A stretch of 64,000 nt of DNA from Shinella zoogloeoides. GTDB lineage: Bacteria; Pseudomonadota; Alphaproteobacteria; Rhizobiales; Rhizobiaceae. A program made the translations under genes and the position numbers. A model generated the notes under the pieces. It made no database searches. It had not been told where the DNA came from and saw only the letters and a list, made by a program, of their open reading frames with translations. The stretch's first letter is position 1, and each line of letters opens with the position of its first letter. Positions 9,456 through 17,551 of this stretch are shown in pieces. The DNA lies in the NCBI RefSeq assembly GCF_020883495.1, contig NZ_CP086610.1, positions 2,461,501 through 2,525,500 of the forward strand, read 5' to 3'.

Positions 9456-10379
9456 TCATGGTACTCTCCCGTCGTCGGCACGCGCGACGAACATGCTGCC
9501 GTCACGCGGCTCCGCATCGCGACGCTCACGCACCGGAACGGTCGGGCGAGCCTCGCCTGATGTGCCGATAGTTTGCACCGGATCGGCGCTGCGCCTGTCG
9601 CCCGGACGCATGACGAAGAGCGGCGCATCGCGCCAGTCGGGCGGCGGCGCGGATTGCTTCTCCGGCGTCTCGACCGCGACCGCGCCGCCGAGCACCGGGG
9701 CGAGCGCGGCGACATAGGCACGGGTTTCGGCGGGCAACGGGCGGCCCGTCGTGCGATGATCGTCGTAGCGACCCGGACCGGCATTGTAGGCGGCGAGCAT
9801 TGCCGCGACATTGCCGTAGCGATCCCACATCTCGCGCAGATAGGCGGTGCCTGCGAGGATGTTGTCGCGGGGATCGTAGGGATCGCGGCCGAGACGATAG
9901 CGAGTGCGCAGGCCCGCCCAGGTATCGGGCATGACCTGCATCAGCCCGAGCGCGCCCGCCGACGAGATCGCGCGCACGTCGCCCGCGCTCTCGGCGCGCA
10001 GCACGGCGCGAATCCAGTGCTCGGGAATGCCGAAGCGCTGCGACGCCTCGGCGATGTGGCCGCCATGCGGATCGGTGGCGACTGTACGTGCGACCGGCGC
10101 GGACTGCGCCAGCGTAGCCGCCGGCCCCGTGCCGAGCACAAGCGCGCCAGCGATCAGGATAACGGCATAGCGCCGTGCTTGCCTTTCTCCACCCAACCAC
10201 CAGCCTGCCAGCGTGCTCGCTGCGGTCAAGGGTGCGCGCGAAGCGCCGGCCGGTGGCCGCCCTTGACCTTCGCTGCGCGCGCCGGCCGACTTGTGGTCGA
10301 GCGGGACGAAGGAATGAGACGGCTTTCCCGCGAACAAAGGAATGAGGGCTTGGAGCGCGATGATGACAGAGGACCGCAT
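9456..10379 (-). CDS. Lytic transglycosylase of the conjugation module
   Basis: This ~307-residue protein has a transmembrane or signal segment at about residues 70-92 (YAVILIAGALVLGTGPAATL), then an SLT/GEWL domain. The catalytic Glu is in VLRAESAGD (about residue 130), with family motifs ALGLMQVMPDTW, NILAGTAYLREM and MLAAYNAGPGRYDD. Enzymes of this kind open peptidoglycan locally for the transfer channel. The start at 10379 is chosen because it follows the DUF736 stop by a few bases; a later start nearer the hydrophobic segment is possible. The C-terminal tail contains PVQTIGTSGEARP, encoded by a copy of the repeat also found in repA (9553-9570). Confidence 0.8.
   Translation of the reverse strand: MRSSVIIALQALIPLFAGKPSHSFVPLDHKSAGARSEGQGRPPAGASRAPLTAASTLAGWWLGGERQARRYAVILIAGALVLGTGPAATLAQSAPVARTVATDPHGGHIAEASQRFGIPEHWIRAVLRAESAGDVRAISSAGALGLMQVMPDTWAGLRTRYRLGRDPYDPRDNILAGTAYLREMWDRYGNVAAMLAAYNAGPGRYDDHRTTGRPLPAETRAYVAALAPVLGGAVAVETPEKQSAPPPDWRDAPLFVMRPGDRRSADPVQTIGTSGEARPTVPVRERRDAEPRDGSMFVARADDGRVP
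9553..9570 (-). repeat. Isolated copy of the repA iteron-like repeat
   Basis: TCGCCTGATGTGCCGATA on the plus strand matches 17-18 bases of the three tandem copies inside repA at 12031-12096. It lies in the coding sequence of the transglycosylase about 2.5 kb away. A shared binding site for RepA is the simplest reading. Confidence 0.55.
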
Positions 10380-10383
10380 GGCT

Positions 10384-10719
10384 TCAGTCCCGCTCTTCGC
10401 GCGGTTTCGGGCGCGTCCAGTGCAGCGACCATGACGATCCCGCATCGTCGTCACGGAACAGGTTCGCGCGGATCGGCTGCGGCAAGGCGGGATCGTCGAG
10501 CAGCACCGACAGATATTCGCCGGCCTTCTCGCCGGTGCGTTTCCACGCCGCGCCGATCTCCGGGCCGTCGTCGGCCCCGTGATGGACGCGGTAGTCCGGC
10601 ATGCTCTCCGAGTCCGAAGGATCGGCGGGAACAATGGTGAGTTCGCGGTATAGCGTGAGCGTATGAACGCGCCCGGTGAAGCCGGACCCTTCGCGCGTGA
10701 ATTGACCGATTTGCGGCAT
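10384..10719 (-). CDS. DUF736 family protein
   Basis: This 111-residue protein starts MPQIGQFTREGSGFTGRVHTL, has a charged middle and contains AAWKRTGEKAGEYLSVLLDDP, the standard DUF736 pattern. These small beta-rich proteins are regular companions of alphaproteobacterial conjugative elements, but their role is unknown. The start at 10719 follows GGAGA at five bases; an ATG four codons upstream is less likely. A second DUF736 gene lies at 16298-16615. Confidence 0.85.
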   Translation of the reverse strand: MPQIGQFTREGSGFTGRVHTLTLYRELTIVPADPSDSESMPDYRVHHGADDGPEIGAAWKRTGEKAGEYLSVLLDDPALPQPIRANLFRDDDAGSSWSLHWTRPKPREERD

Positions 10720-10786
10720 GACTGTCTCCATGCGGTGGTGTTGGGAAAGCCATCGGCGGACACCGCTTCCATCGATGGGAAAGCGG

Positions 10787-11332
10787 TCAGTGGATCGGCG
10801 CGCGCCAGACGAAGCGGCCGTCGCCGTCTTCGTCGGTCCAGAGCGGCAGCGCGCGGCCGATGACGGAGCTTGCGGAGATCGGTCCGAAGTAGCGGCCGTC
10901 GAGGCTGTCGGGGACATCCCAATTCATGAGGAAGAGCTGGCCGTCGGCGATGACGCGGCAGCCCTGCCAGACCGGTAGAGCGCGGCCGATCCGGTCGCGG
11001 TCGAGCGTGTCACCCATCTCCACGCCATCGACCGTGATGGCGTGGCCGATGCGGCAAACACGCTGGCCGGGGAGACCGACGACGCGCTTCAAGAGCGGCA
11101 CGCCGCGCCCGACATAGCCGCGCGCGATCATGAAGCCGGCGAGCGGTTCCGGCGGCCTGACGGCGACCAGCTCCGGCACTTCGATCCGGTTGGCCGGCTC
11201 AATGATGTAGAAGCCGACCGGCGCGCTCGCTGTGGCATTCCAGAGGAGTTTTGTCGGCATATCGGCTGCGCTGGCGGCGGCGATGCCTATGACGGCGAGC
11301 AGCGTCACCGCGAGGATGCGGCGGCGGCTCAT
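10787..11332 (-). CDS. traF: S26 family conjugative transfer peptidase TraF
   Basis: This ~181-residue protein has an N-terminal membrane anchor (RRRILAVTLLAVIGIAAASAA). The S26 signal-peptidase motifs follow: TASAPVGFYII with the probable catalytic Ser, LLKRVVGLPGQRV with the Lys, and LFLMNWDVPDSLDGRYFG. TraF peptidases process the conjugative pilin or TrbC. The ATG at 11332 overlaps the stop of the DUF2840 gene in an ATGA, showing translational coupling. No pilin gene is present in the window. Confidence 0.85.
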   Translation of the reverse strand: MSRRRILAVTLLAVIGIAAASAADMPTKLLWNATASAPVGFYIIEPANRIEVPELVAVRPPEPLAGFMIARGYVGRGVPLLKRVVGLPGQRVCRIGHAITVDGVEMGDTLDRDRIGRALPVWQGCRVIADGQLFLMNWDVPDSLDGRYFGPISASSVIGRALPLWTDEDGDGRFVWRAPIH

Positions 11333-11847
11333 GGGTCGATCCTCCGGCGACCGATCCATGCGGCATGACGCTCGGGCGTGTAGGCGTTCGGCTCCAGTCC
11401 GGCGGAAAGCCGGTTATGGACGTGCCGCCAGTGATCGGGCGAAGCGTCGGCCGGATCGAGGCCGAGCGCTTCCACCGCGTCGATCGCGGCAAGCGCACGC
11501 TGGACCTTGGGCCAGCCGTCGATCCGCAAGAGGATGTCGCCACCAGGCCGGACGAAGGGCAGCGTCTGGAACGGCTCGCCGCGGCGGATGGCGCGCACGA
11601 TGTCGATGCGCGAGATGATCGTGCCATGCTCGCCCGCCGCCCATCGGACGAAGGCGAAGATGCTATCGGGCGCGAAGCCGACAACGCTGCGGCGACGGTC
11701 GAGGATCTGTTCGTAGCTCTTGCGCCCGAACCTGATCCAGTGCTCGACCTTGCGTTTCTCGAAGGTCAGCTCGGCCAGTGTGGTGAACGGCGCTGGCCCG
11801 TCCGTCAGCGGACGGCTATGCGCGCGATGGGCAGCCCTGTCGCTCAT
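11329..11847 (-). CDS. DUF2840 domain protein
   Basis: This 172-residue protein contains LTFEKRKVEHWIRFGRKSYEQILDRRRSVVGFAPDSIFAFVRW cut by family-typical spacing, and ends in TPERHAAWIGRRRIDP. It matches DUF2840 proteins, which sit between partition and traF genes in alphaproteobacterial conjugative elements. Function is unknown. Its ATG overlaps the repA stop and its stop overlaps the traF start, so three genes are translationally coupled. In most relatives parA lies between repA and this gene; here it is absent. Confidence 0.8.
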   Translation of the reverse strand: MSDRAAHRAHSRPLTDGPAPFTTLAELTFEKRKVEHWIRFGRKSYEQILDRRRSVVGFAPDSIFAFVRWAAGEHGTIISRIDIVRAIRRGEPFQTLPFVRPGGDILLRIDGWPKVQRALAAIDAVEALGLDPADASPDHWRHVHNRLSAGLEPNAYTPERHAAWIGRRRIDP

Positions 11848-12971
11848 GACCTGCCTCCATGGCGATCATCGGCGGCGAGCATGTCGCGCAGCACGTCGGC
11901 GATGGAACGAGCGGCACCGGCACCACGCCTCGCGTGCGCGTGCGTCAAAGAAGAAGAGTTAGATTCTCTGTTAGACTCTAGGTTAGCAGTCGGGTTCCGC
12001 TTTTCAGGCCATAGGCTTAGCTGCGGTCCTTGCGCCTGATGTGCCGATAGAGCTGCGCCCGATGTGCCGATACCCCGTGCGCCTGATGTGCCGATGGTAT
12101 TCACACCCTTTTCAACAGGCACTGTGGACAAGGTTTCCGGGCGGATGCGCAGCAGCTCGCGGCCGTGCTCCCGCTCGATCTCAAGGCGATAGCCGGGAAG
12201 CGGCTGGCGGGCGGCGATACGGCGCAGGTCGAGCGCGAAGTCGGAGACGCGGGCGAGACTGCCGGACTTCACATGAAGGTGCGCGACCTCGAACAGCCAG
12301 CCGTGGCGCTGGTGGCCGGCGTGCTTGCGGGCGACGCGATAGAGCCAGCGTTCGATGCCGCCGGTCAGCCGGAAATAGGCCGGGTCGATGGTGAGGACCA
12401 GCGAGCGGTCGACGACGCTGTTGTAGAACCATTCGGGCAGGACGAATTCCATGCCCTCGATCCGGCCGGAGCGCGTCGTCATCTCCTCCCATTCGTTGAT
12501 CCACGAGAATTGCCGACGCCGCCAATGCGGGCCGTTGCGGATCGTGGTGGCGATGACGGTGGATTGCAGGCGCGCGAGCGCGGCCTTCAGCAGCACATAT
12601 TGACGGTTGCCGGTCGGCCGCCCGATGGCGCGCAGCAGGTGATAGGGCGTGAAGCGGAAGAAGCGCGAGGTGCGCAGGCCATCGTTCTCGGCCGCCACGA
12701 TCTGCGAGGCGGCCCATATCAGCACGTCGGCATCCCAGATGGTCGCCATGCCGTGTTCGGGCATGGCGAGCACCTGCACCTCGACATCGGCGGCCTTGTA
12801 GAGAATGGGCTTGGTGCGCGGCGTCTTTGCCAGCGAGAAGAAAGGCCGCTCCATCAGGTCGCGCTGGTCGCGTGGGGCGGCGTCGCCGGTCGCGACCACG
12901 AAGGGGTTGAGGTGGCTGCGCTCGCTCGCATCGGCCGGCTGCGCGGGTCTATGATCGTCGTCGCGCAGCAT
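11844..12971 (-). CDS. repA: Plasmid-type replication initiator RepA (RPA family)
   Basis: This 375-residue protein carries the RPA-family core from about residue 40 (LMERPFFSLAKTPR, MATIWDADVLIWAASQIV, RFFRFTPYHLLRAIGR, GPHWRRRQFSWINEW, GGIERWLYRVARKHAGHQ). Such initiators allow an excised element to replicate. The C-terminal ~90 residues are low-complexity and encode three iteron-like DNA repeats (12031-12096), seen in the protein as NTIGTSGARGIGTSGAA. A second set of short repeats (NLESN, RESN) follows. The gene starts immediately after the AlpA-like gene stop and overlaps the DUF2840 start by four bases. Confidence 0.85.
   Translation of the reverse strand: MLRDDDHRPAQPADASERSHLNPFVVATGDAAPRDQRDLMERPFFSLAKTPRTKPILYKAADVEVQVLAMPEHGMATIWDADVLIWAASQIVAAENDGLRTSRFFRFTPYHLLRAIGRPTGNRQYVLLKAALARLQSTVIATTIRNGPHWRRRQFSWINEWEEMTTRSGRIEGMEFVLPEWFYNSVVDRSLVLTIDPAYFRLTGGIERWLYRVARKHAGHQRHGWLFEVAHLHVKSGSLARVSDFALDLRRIAARQPLPGYRLEIEREHGRELLRIRPETLSTVPVEKGVNTIGTSGARGIGTSGAALSAHQAQGPQLSLWPEKRNPTANLESNRESNSSSLTHAHARRGAGAARSIADVLRDMLAADDRHGGRS
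12031..12096 (-). repeat. Three tandem iteron-like 19-bp repeats inside repA
   Basis: Copies at 12031-12049, 12054-12072 and 12078-12096 read TGCGCC(T/C)GATGTGCCGAT(A/G) on the plus strand with 23-24 bp spacing, about two helical turns. A fourth copy is at 9553-9570. Regular spacing inside the 3' part of an initiator gene suggests RepA binding sites, i.e. an origin or a copy-control site. That the codons are read in different frames (NTIGTSG, GIGTSG, ALSAHQAQ) argues for selection on the DNA rather than the protein. Confidence 0.65.
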
Positions 12972-13241
12972 TCAGCACTTGCCCCGCTCTTCCGGCGTCA
13001 GGGGACGCGCGGGGAAAACCGTGCCGGCCGTCGTCTCGCGGGTGGATTTGCGGGTGCCGATCTCCGACCAGGATTCGAGATCGTGGACGGTGTAGAGGAC
13101 GCGGCCGCCGATCTTGCGATAGGTCGGGCCGGTTCCGTAGGTCCGGTGCTTCTCAAGGGTGCGGATGGAAATGCCGAGGAAGCGGGCGGCTTCCTGCGTG
13201 CGCAAGAGTCGTGGCGGCAGGCCCGCCAAGGGGTTGGCCAT
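12972..13241 (-). CDS. AlpA/excisionase-like helix-turn-helix protein
   Basis: This ~89-residue protein has a MerR/AlpA-like DNA-binding core (LLRTQEAARFLGISIRTLEKHRTYGTGPTYRKIGGRVLYTVHDLESW), given here only as a family-typical pattern. The start at 13241 is chosen for the upstream AGAGGTG; a longer frame reaching 13361 has no such site. Proteins of this type next to repA are thought to control excision or the downstream operon. It is followed without a gap by repA. Confidence 0.82.
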   Translation of the reverse strand: MANPLAGLPPRLLRTQEAARFLGISIRTLEKHRTYGTGPTYRKIGGRVLYTVHDLESWSEIGTRKSTRETTAGTVFPARPLTPEERGKC

Positions 13242-13376
13242 GGGATCACCTCTGGTTCGTCGTTGATGCGCGCGGCCTTCGTGGCGGCGGGCTGTGGCGA
13301 ACCATGGCGAGGCATCGGCGGCGGGTAGCGTGCCGAATTTGCGCATACGCGCTGACGGCACCCCTGATGCGGCGGG

Positions 13377-14108
13377 TTATTTGCGCGGGGACTTGATCGG
13401 ATAGTGGAGAAGAAGACGATAGCCGCCGCGCATCATGGCGATGCCGTTGGCGACAAGGCGGCGCACCTTGTTCTTACGGGGATCGACCTCCCAATCCTCC
13501 TTCGTGCCCTGAAAGCTAAGCAGGACTTCGGCGATGGCGCGATAGCTCTCGCCATGGAGCTTCGCGTCGAGAGCGCGCAGCGCGAGGATATGGAGTTGCC
13601 GGAGTTGCGAGGGCATTTCCCGAAAATCCCGGCCCGGAGGATCACCGCTGAAGGAGCGCCGGAGCCGCTGGGAGGCGTGCGCGCGCAGGTCGTGAAAGCC
13701 ATCCATCGGCAGGACCGAGGCGTAGAATGCAGGTACATCAGGCACGGCCTCGGCAAGCCAGAACTGATGCGTCACGCCACCGACCTGCCAGATGCCGTGC
13801 CAGCCATCGGCGGCGTGGCGCAGATCGAGGCCGGCGAGATGAGCGAGCGTGACAATCGGCTCCGTATCGCCGTCATGATGCTCAACGGGCAGCAGCTTCA
13901 CGGCCTGCGGCCGGACACTCGGATTCCAGAAGAGCGCCTGCTCGTCGGCGGATGTGTCAGGGTCGCTCGGGAAATCGCAACCCCCAGCGCCGCGTGAACG
14001 CCTCCAGCATATCGGCGCTGGGCTTCCGGTCACGGCTGATGGCCTGATAATCGCGATGGTAGTTCGCATCGCGGCGAAGATATTCCCAGGCGAAGCCGGC
14101 GGCAGCAA
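13377..14108 (-). CDS. DUF2285 domain protein, start uncertain, overlaps DUF6499 gene
   Basis: The frame codes 243 residues. Recognisable DUF2285 sequence begins only at about DFPSDPDTSADEQALFWNP and continues through the charged helical C-terminus (MPSQLRQLHILALRALDAKL, RGGYRLLLHYPI). The residues before it are antisense-like translation of the overlapping DUF6499 gene, so the true N-terminus is doubtful. In some relatives the two domains form one chain (WGLRFP followed by DP). Here that join needs a +1 shift at TTTCCCGAGC near 13980. Role unknown; the genes flank excision/replication functions. Confidence 0.7.
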   Translation of the reverse strand: MLPPASPGNIFAAMRTTIAIIRPSAVTGSPAPICWRRSRGAGGCDFPSDPDTSADEQALFWNPSVRPQAVKLLPVEHHDGDTEPIVTLAHLAGLDLRHAADGWHGIWQVGGVTHQFWLAEAVPDVPAFYASVLPMDGFHDLRAHASQRLRRSFSGDPPGRDFREMPSQLRQLHILALRALDAKLHGESYRAIAEVLLSFQGTKEDWEVDPRKNKVRRLVANGIAMMRGGYRLLLHYPIKSPRK

Positions 14109-14160
14109 TACTCTTGGTATGCTTGTATGCTGCCGCTGAACGCCAGTCGATGTTCAGCAT
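13957..14160 (-). CDS. DUF6499 (transcriptional-regulator-like) small protein
   Basis: This 67-residue protein (MLNIDWRSAAAYKHTKSIAA at the start, AWEYLRRDANYHRDYQAI in the middle, FTRRWGLRFPERP at the end) matches the DUF6499 domain found upstream of DUF2285 in conjugative elements. Its stop comes just after WGLRFP, the point at which the DUF2285 frame takes over. It is either a separate coupled gene or the first half of a frameshifted fusion. Confidence 0.7.
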   Translation of the reverse strand: MLNIDWRSAAAYKHTKSIAAAGFAWEYLRRDANYHRDYQAISRDRKPSADMLEAFTRRWGLRFPERP

Positions 14161-14463
14161 GGCGTTACCTCTTTACGCGGGTGATCTACGTCAAACCCGA
14201 GCAAAGAGTGTCCGATGCAAGTCTAAGTGGTTGAAGTTAGTGAAGCGAGAAACGTAATACGGCTCAGCCGACCGAGTGTGGTTACTCTATTCTTAACGTG
14301 AGAGCTGTTGTTTTGCGAGCCGGGCGCAGCACGGCGAGCGCGGCCATGATTTCGGGCATGGCCGCACCGCCGATCCGCAACGTCGGATCGGCGCGATTTT
14401 TCCGCCCCTGTCATCGCAGGAAGAGGCAGGGCCGCCGGGACGGCGGCCCTGTGGCGCTCGGGG
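14161..14463. other. Intergenic stretch with a strong hairpin
   Basis: No gene is seen. At 14427-14451 a perfect 10-bp stem (CAGGGCCGCC/GGCGGCCCTG) with a 5-base loop lies 13 bases past the end of the DUF932 gene and could end its transcript, although no T-run follows. The rest is AT-richer than its surroundings and probably contains the promoter of the DUF6499 operon. Confidence 0.5.
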
Positions 14464-15306
14464 TCAATTCCCCTTCAAACGCTGCATCCCCTCGGCGAGC
14501 GTCCAGAGTGCGCGATTGAGCCCGACATTCTGGTCGATGCCGTTAACGGCGCGGGTTTGGGTACGACGAATACGACCGTCCGATGTCTGGCGGCGCCCCC
14601 GCAAGCCGCCCTTCGTCAAATGCTCCTGAATGACATTGAAGGTGCTCCAGACGCTTTGCCCCGCATCCTCATGGCGGCGCGGCATGATAATCTGATCCGG
14701 CTGCACCGGGCTTTCCTCCTCGCCGTAGCGGGCGACAAGGCTGGCCTCTGCCAAAACCCGCTGCTCGTCCCGCGAAAGCCGCGTTTCCTTCATCGTCTCG
14801 GTGGCGTCGATGAGGCGCGGGAAATCCTCGGCGACTGTATAGACGCCTTCTATGATCTGATCCTGAATAGCGCCCTTGTGGGGAACGCGGATTTCCTCGA
14901 ACCGCTCGCCCGCGATCATGCTGTTGGTGCAGACGAAACGCAGCATCCCCGCGAACATCTGATAGGCGCTGGTCCCGTCATGGCTGTTGACGATGATGAC
15001 TTCCGCCGCCTCCGGCTTGCCGATGCCGCCATCCCGGCGAAGGCGCAGCATGTGCTTGGCGTGCCCGTGGCGCGAACCGTCACGCGGAACCGACTGCACG
15101 GCAAAGAACGGGAACCATCCTTCACGACGCAGGCCCTCCACGATGTCGATGGTGGGGACATAGACGTAACGCTCGGAACGGCTGTCATGGGCTTCGCTGG
15201 CGAAGATCGAAGGGACGTGCCGATAGAGGGCTTCGTTATCCAGCGGCTCGCGCCCGCTGATCTGATGGCTGTTGCGGCCGAACCGGGTGGCAAGCTGATG
15301 ATACAT
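14464..15306 (-). CDS. DUF932 domain protein
   Basis: This 280-residue protein begins MYHQLATRFG with AGGAGAAAGACC before the ATG at 15306. It contains the DUF932 elements RYVYVPTIDIVEGLRREGW, HMLRLRR, VIIVNSHDGTSAYQMFAGMLRFVC and NSMIAGERFEEIRVPHKG. DUF932 proteins are common in plasmids and integrative elements and have no established function. The gene shares a ~220-bp palindrome-containing leader with the parB-like gene at 18972-21071. Confidence 0.82.
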   Translation of the reverse strand: MYHQLATRFGRNSHQISGREPLDNEALYRHVPSIFASEAHDSRSERYVYVPTIDIVEGLRREGWFPFFAVQSVPRDGSRHGHAKHMLRLRRDGGIGKPEAAEVIIVNSHDGTSAYQMFAGMLRFVCTNSMIAGERFEEIRVPHKGAIQDQIIEGVYTVAEDFPRLIDATETMKETRLSRDEQRVLAEASLVARYGEEESPVQPDQIIMPRRHEDAGQSVWSTFNVIQEHLTKGGLRGRRQTSDGRIRRTQTRAVNGIDQNVGLNRALWTLAEGMQRLKGN

Positions 15307-15525
15307 GGTCTTTCTCCTATGGGCTTGGGTTGGAGCGCAGCGCTGCGCTGCAACCCTGGCCGTCGCCGAGACCGGGGTAGAAAGGTGCAAGGGCGACCGG
15401 GCCGGAGGGGGATCACCCGGCCTGCACGGAACGGCGGAACGACGTGGAGGAAGGCCGGGGAAACCGGCTTGGTCGAGCGTCAGCGATCCCTTGCGCCGCG
15501 CGAGGGCAGAGCCCTTAGTGTTCAA
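15307..15525 (-). repeat. Leader repeat, copy 1 (upstream of DUF932 gene)
   Basis: The bases directly upstream of the DUF932 start are clearly homologous to 21072-21310, upstream of the ParB gene. The copies share the ribosome-binding region, the palindrome and blocks such as GGGCGACCGG and GGGGGATCACCCGGCCTG. They share no coding function, so the conserved unit is regulatory. Confidence 0.75.
15329..15354. promoter_or_regulatory. 26-bp near-perfect palindrome in leader copy 1
   Basis: The core AGCGCAGCGCTGCGCT (15334-15349) is a perfect 16-bp palindrome and extends to 26 bp with one mismatched pair. It ends about 20 bases before the DUF932 start codon, so it could be an operator or an mRNA hairpin next to the ribosome-binding site. 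Confidence 0.6.
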
Positions 15526-15542
15526 TAGAAAAACGGCGCCGT

Positions 15543-16229
15543 ATGCGGCGCTCACTGAGTCGTTCGGAGTTTTTTGCTGTGAAGAAGCTGATTGGTTCGA
15601 CGCATCCGAACTGGGAAGATATGTCCCCGTTCGTCGTTCATTTCACGAAGAAGTCCGCGACAGGCAGCGAATACGCTAACTCGATCTCGATCCTCGCAAG
15701 CCGATGCCTTCAGGCGAAAAATCGTTTTGGCATGGGCAAGAATCACACGGAGTCGCCACCGTGCGTTTGTTTCAGCGAAGTGCCGCTGCACCAGCTCAAG
15801 CGCTTTGCCGACGCGCGCGGGCCATATGGGATCGTCTTCCGAAAGGAGTTCATTGTGGCACGCGACGGCGGGCCGATCCTCTATGCCTATCAGGATACAC
15901 CGCACGCCAAGGCCACGCGGATGCTAATTGAGGGGGCTGTGGGGAAACCCAACGATCCCATCTGGAAGATCGCGCCCTTTGTCGATCAGCCGGGGCACTA
16001 TGGAAGCTCGTCATACTTCTACGAGTGGGAGCGCGAATGGCGACACCCCGGCAATCTCGTTTTCAATGAAGCCGACCCCGCCTTCCTGATTATCCCCGAG
16101 GATCTTCACGAGGCAGCCCGAGACTTCTTCGACAACGCCGAGCGCGAACAACTCGGACCAAATTACAAGTGCCCCTTCATCGCCCCCTATTGGGGTCTGG
16201 AAAAAATCAAAGGCATCTTGAAGCCGTAG
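15543..16229 (+). CDS. AbiGi-like abortive infection protein
   Basis: This ~228-residue protein has the AbiGi pattern: an opening FVVHFTKK, a CVCFSEVPLHQLKRFADARGPYG-type segment broken here by family spacing, FRKEFIVARDGGPILYAY, then YEWEREWRHPGNLVF and a final PFIAPYWGLEKI. AbiGi proteins were described as partners in abortive phage resistance; the biochemical role is unclear. A GTG at 15579 is an alternative start. No AbiGii partner is adjacent. It converges with a DUF736 gene at a shared hairpin terminator. Placement among other defence genes supports the call. Confidence 0.65.
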   Translation: MRRSLSRSEFFAVKKLIGSTHPNWEDMSPFVVHFTKKSATGSEYANSISILASRCLQAKNRFGMGKNHTESPPCVCFSEVPLHQLKRFADARGPYGIVFRKEFIVARDGGPILYAYQDTPHAKATRMLIEGAVGKPNDPIWKIAPFVDQPGHYGSSSYFYEWEREWRHPGNLVFNEADPAFLIIPEDLHEAARDFFDNAEREQLGPNYKCPFIAPYWGLEKIKGILKP

Positions 16230-16257
16230 GCTTCGAGCGGCGGCGGGCATGAGTATG

Positions 16258-16285
16258 AAGAAGCCCCGCCGCGGCGGGGCTTCTT
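16258..16285. terminator. Perfect bidirectional hairpin terminator
   Basis: AAGAAGCCCCGCCG pairs perfectly with the following CGGCGGGGCTTCTT, with A-rich and T-rich ends on both strands. It lies between the convergent AbiGi-like and DUF736 genes and can serve both. Confidence 0.8.
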
Positions 16286-16297
16286 GAGGGGCCGGTC

Positions 16298-16615
16298 TCA
16301 GTCGCCGTTGCGGCGGGACCAGATGAGGTTGTGACCGCTGCCGTCCTCGGCTTCGATCAGGCTGGCGTAGATCGGGGCCGGGAAGCTCGGATCGTCCAGC
16401 TTGACCGAGAGGTATTCGCGCTGGGTCTCACGGGCGGTCTTCTTCCAGGCCGCGCCGAACTCGGTCGCGCCGGCGAAGATGCGGAAGTCCGGGCCGCGCT
16501 CGCTTTCGCCTTCCGAGGGGACGAACTTGGCCTTGACGTTGAGGGTCAGGGTCTTGACCGCGCCGGTGAAGCCCGCGCCGGTTTCGTTCTTGGTGAAGGT
16601 GCCGATGGTCGCCAT
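16298..16615 (-). CDS. DUF736 family protein (second copy)
   Basis: This 105-residue protein starts [20 protein letters not shown] at 16615 with AAAAGGA upstream and ends [10 protein letters not shown]. It is a paralogue of the product of 10384-10719 (shared AAWKxT and EYLSVxLDDPxxPxPI elements). The function is unknown. Two DUF736 genes are usual in this kind of element. Confidence 0.85.
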   Translation of the reverse strand: MATIGTFTKNETGAGFTGAVKTLTLNVKAKFVPSEGESERGPDFRIFAGATEFGAAWKKTARETQREYLSVKLDDPSFPAPIYASLIEAEDGSGHNLIWSRRNGD

Positions 16616-17551
16616 TGTCGTATTCCTTTTCCTGTCGGGCCGCTCCATTGCGACCTCGATGGGGGTCGTGAGACCGGGGACGATCGGCCCTGCACCCGAA
16701 GGGCTGGAACGAAGTGGAAGGCGGCTGGCGACGGCTTTTTTGCCTCGCGATGCAAAGCCGAAGGCGGCGGAAAAAAGTTGGCGACGGACGTTGCGGGAGA
16801 CGAGCGAGGCGAAGCCGGTCTTCGGTCAGACCCATGCCAATCGAGATCGCGGATGGAGCGCCCGTTTCAGGAAGTCGGGGGAATACGGCAATGGCGGCCG
16901 TCCCTACGCCTTGACGCTCGAGAACGGAAACGGCGTGGGCTTCGCTGGTCGATGCTCTGCCGCCTGACCTTCGTCGTCATGGCCCGGCAATCGCCCCCGG
17001 TTTGGCATGATCGACACTCGGCCCTGTTTTTCGCTCCCTCGTGGCATTGATCGCGTTCAGCGCTACCGAGCGACCGCGTATGAGATGCTGCATGGTTTCC
17101 TTGGCTCGCCGCGCCTATCCGGGTTCTTGGCGCTTCTCTGCTGCTTGCCTTTTATTGAGCGGGCGGCGCTGCCCCATCTCACTAGTCCCGCCGCAACGGC
17201 GACTAAGTCCAGCTTTCGGGAGCCTTGCCTACACGGGGCGCTCGCGAAATGACCGCCACCGTCTCCTGCGTTAGCGATTGAAGCCGAATGGCGGAAACGC
17301 GCCGCAGGCGTGGTTCCGGCGCAGCCGAAAGCGCGGCCCGCAGGGCAACGCGAAGATGCGTTTGCCGACGTATGATGCCTTGAAATTCAAGGTGCAGAAC
17401 ATCATCTTACGAATCGGGCTGGACACCTGTGACCTGTCGCCGGGTCAAACGTCCTGAACGGATAACGTTTCAACACATCTCAACACCTGCATCCCAACCA
17501 ATGGGCTGCTGCGTAATCGGCGAACAGCATGGCCCGATATGGAGATGCATC
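16616..17551. other. 936-bp stretch without a supported gene
   Basis: Short frames on both strands show no family features. The first ~120 bases upstream of the DUF736 start show weak similarity to the leaders at 15307 and 21072 (CCTGCAC and GGAACGA blocks). The rest may contain promoter sequence for the gene at 17552; nothing else could be recognised. Confidence 0.4.

Noticed and set aside
12031..12096. CRISPR array
   Set aside because: Only three units with 4-5 base gaps, inside a coding gene; no spacers and no cas genes anywhere in the window.
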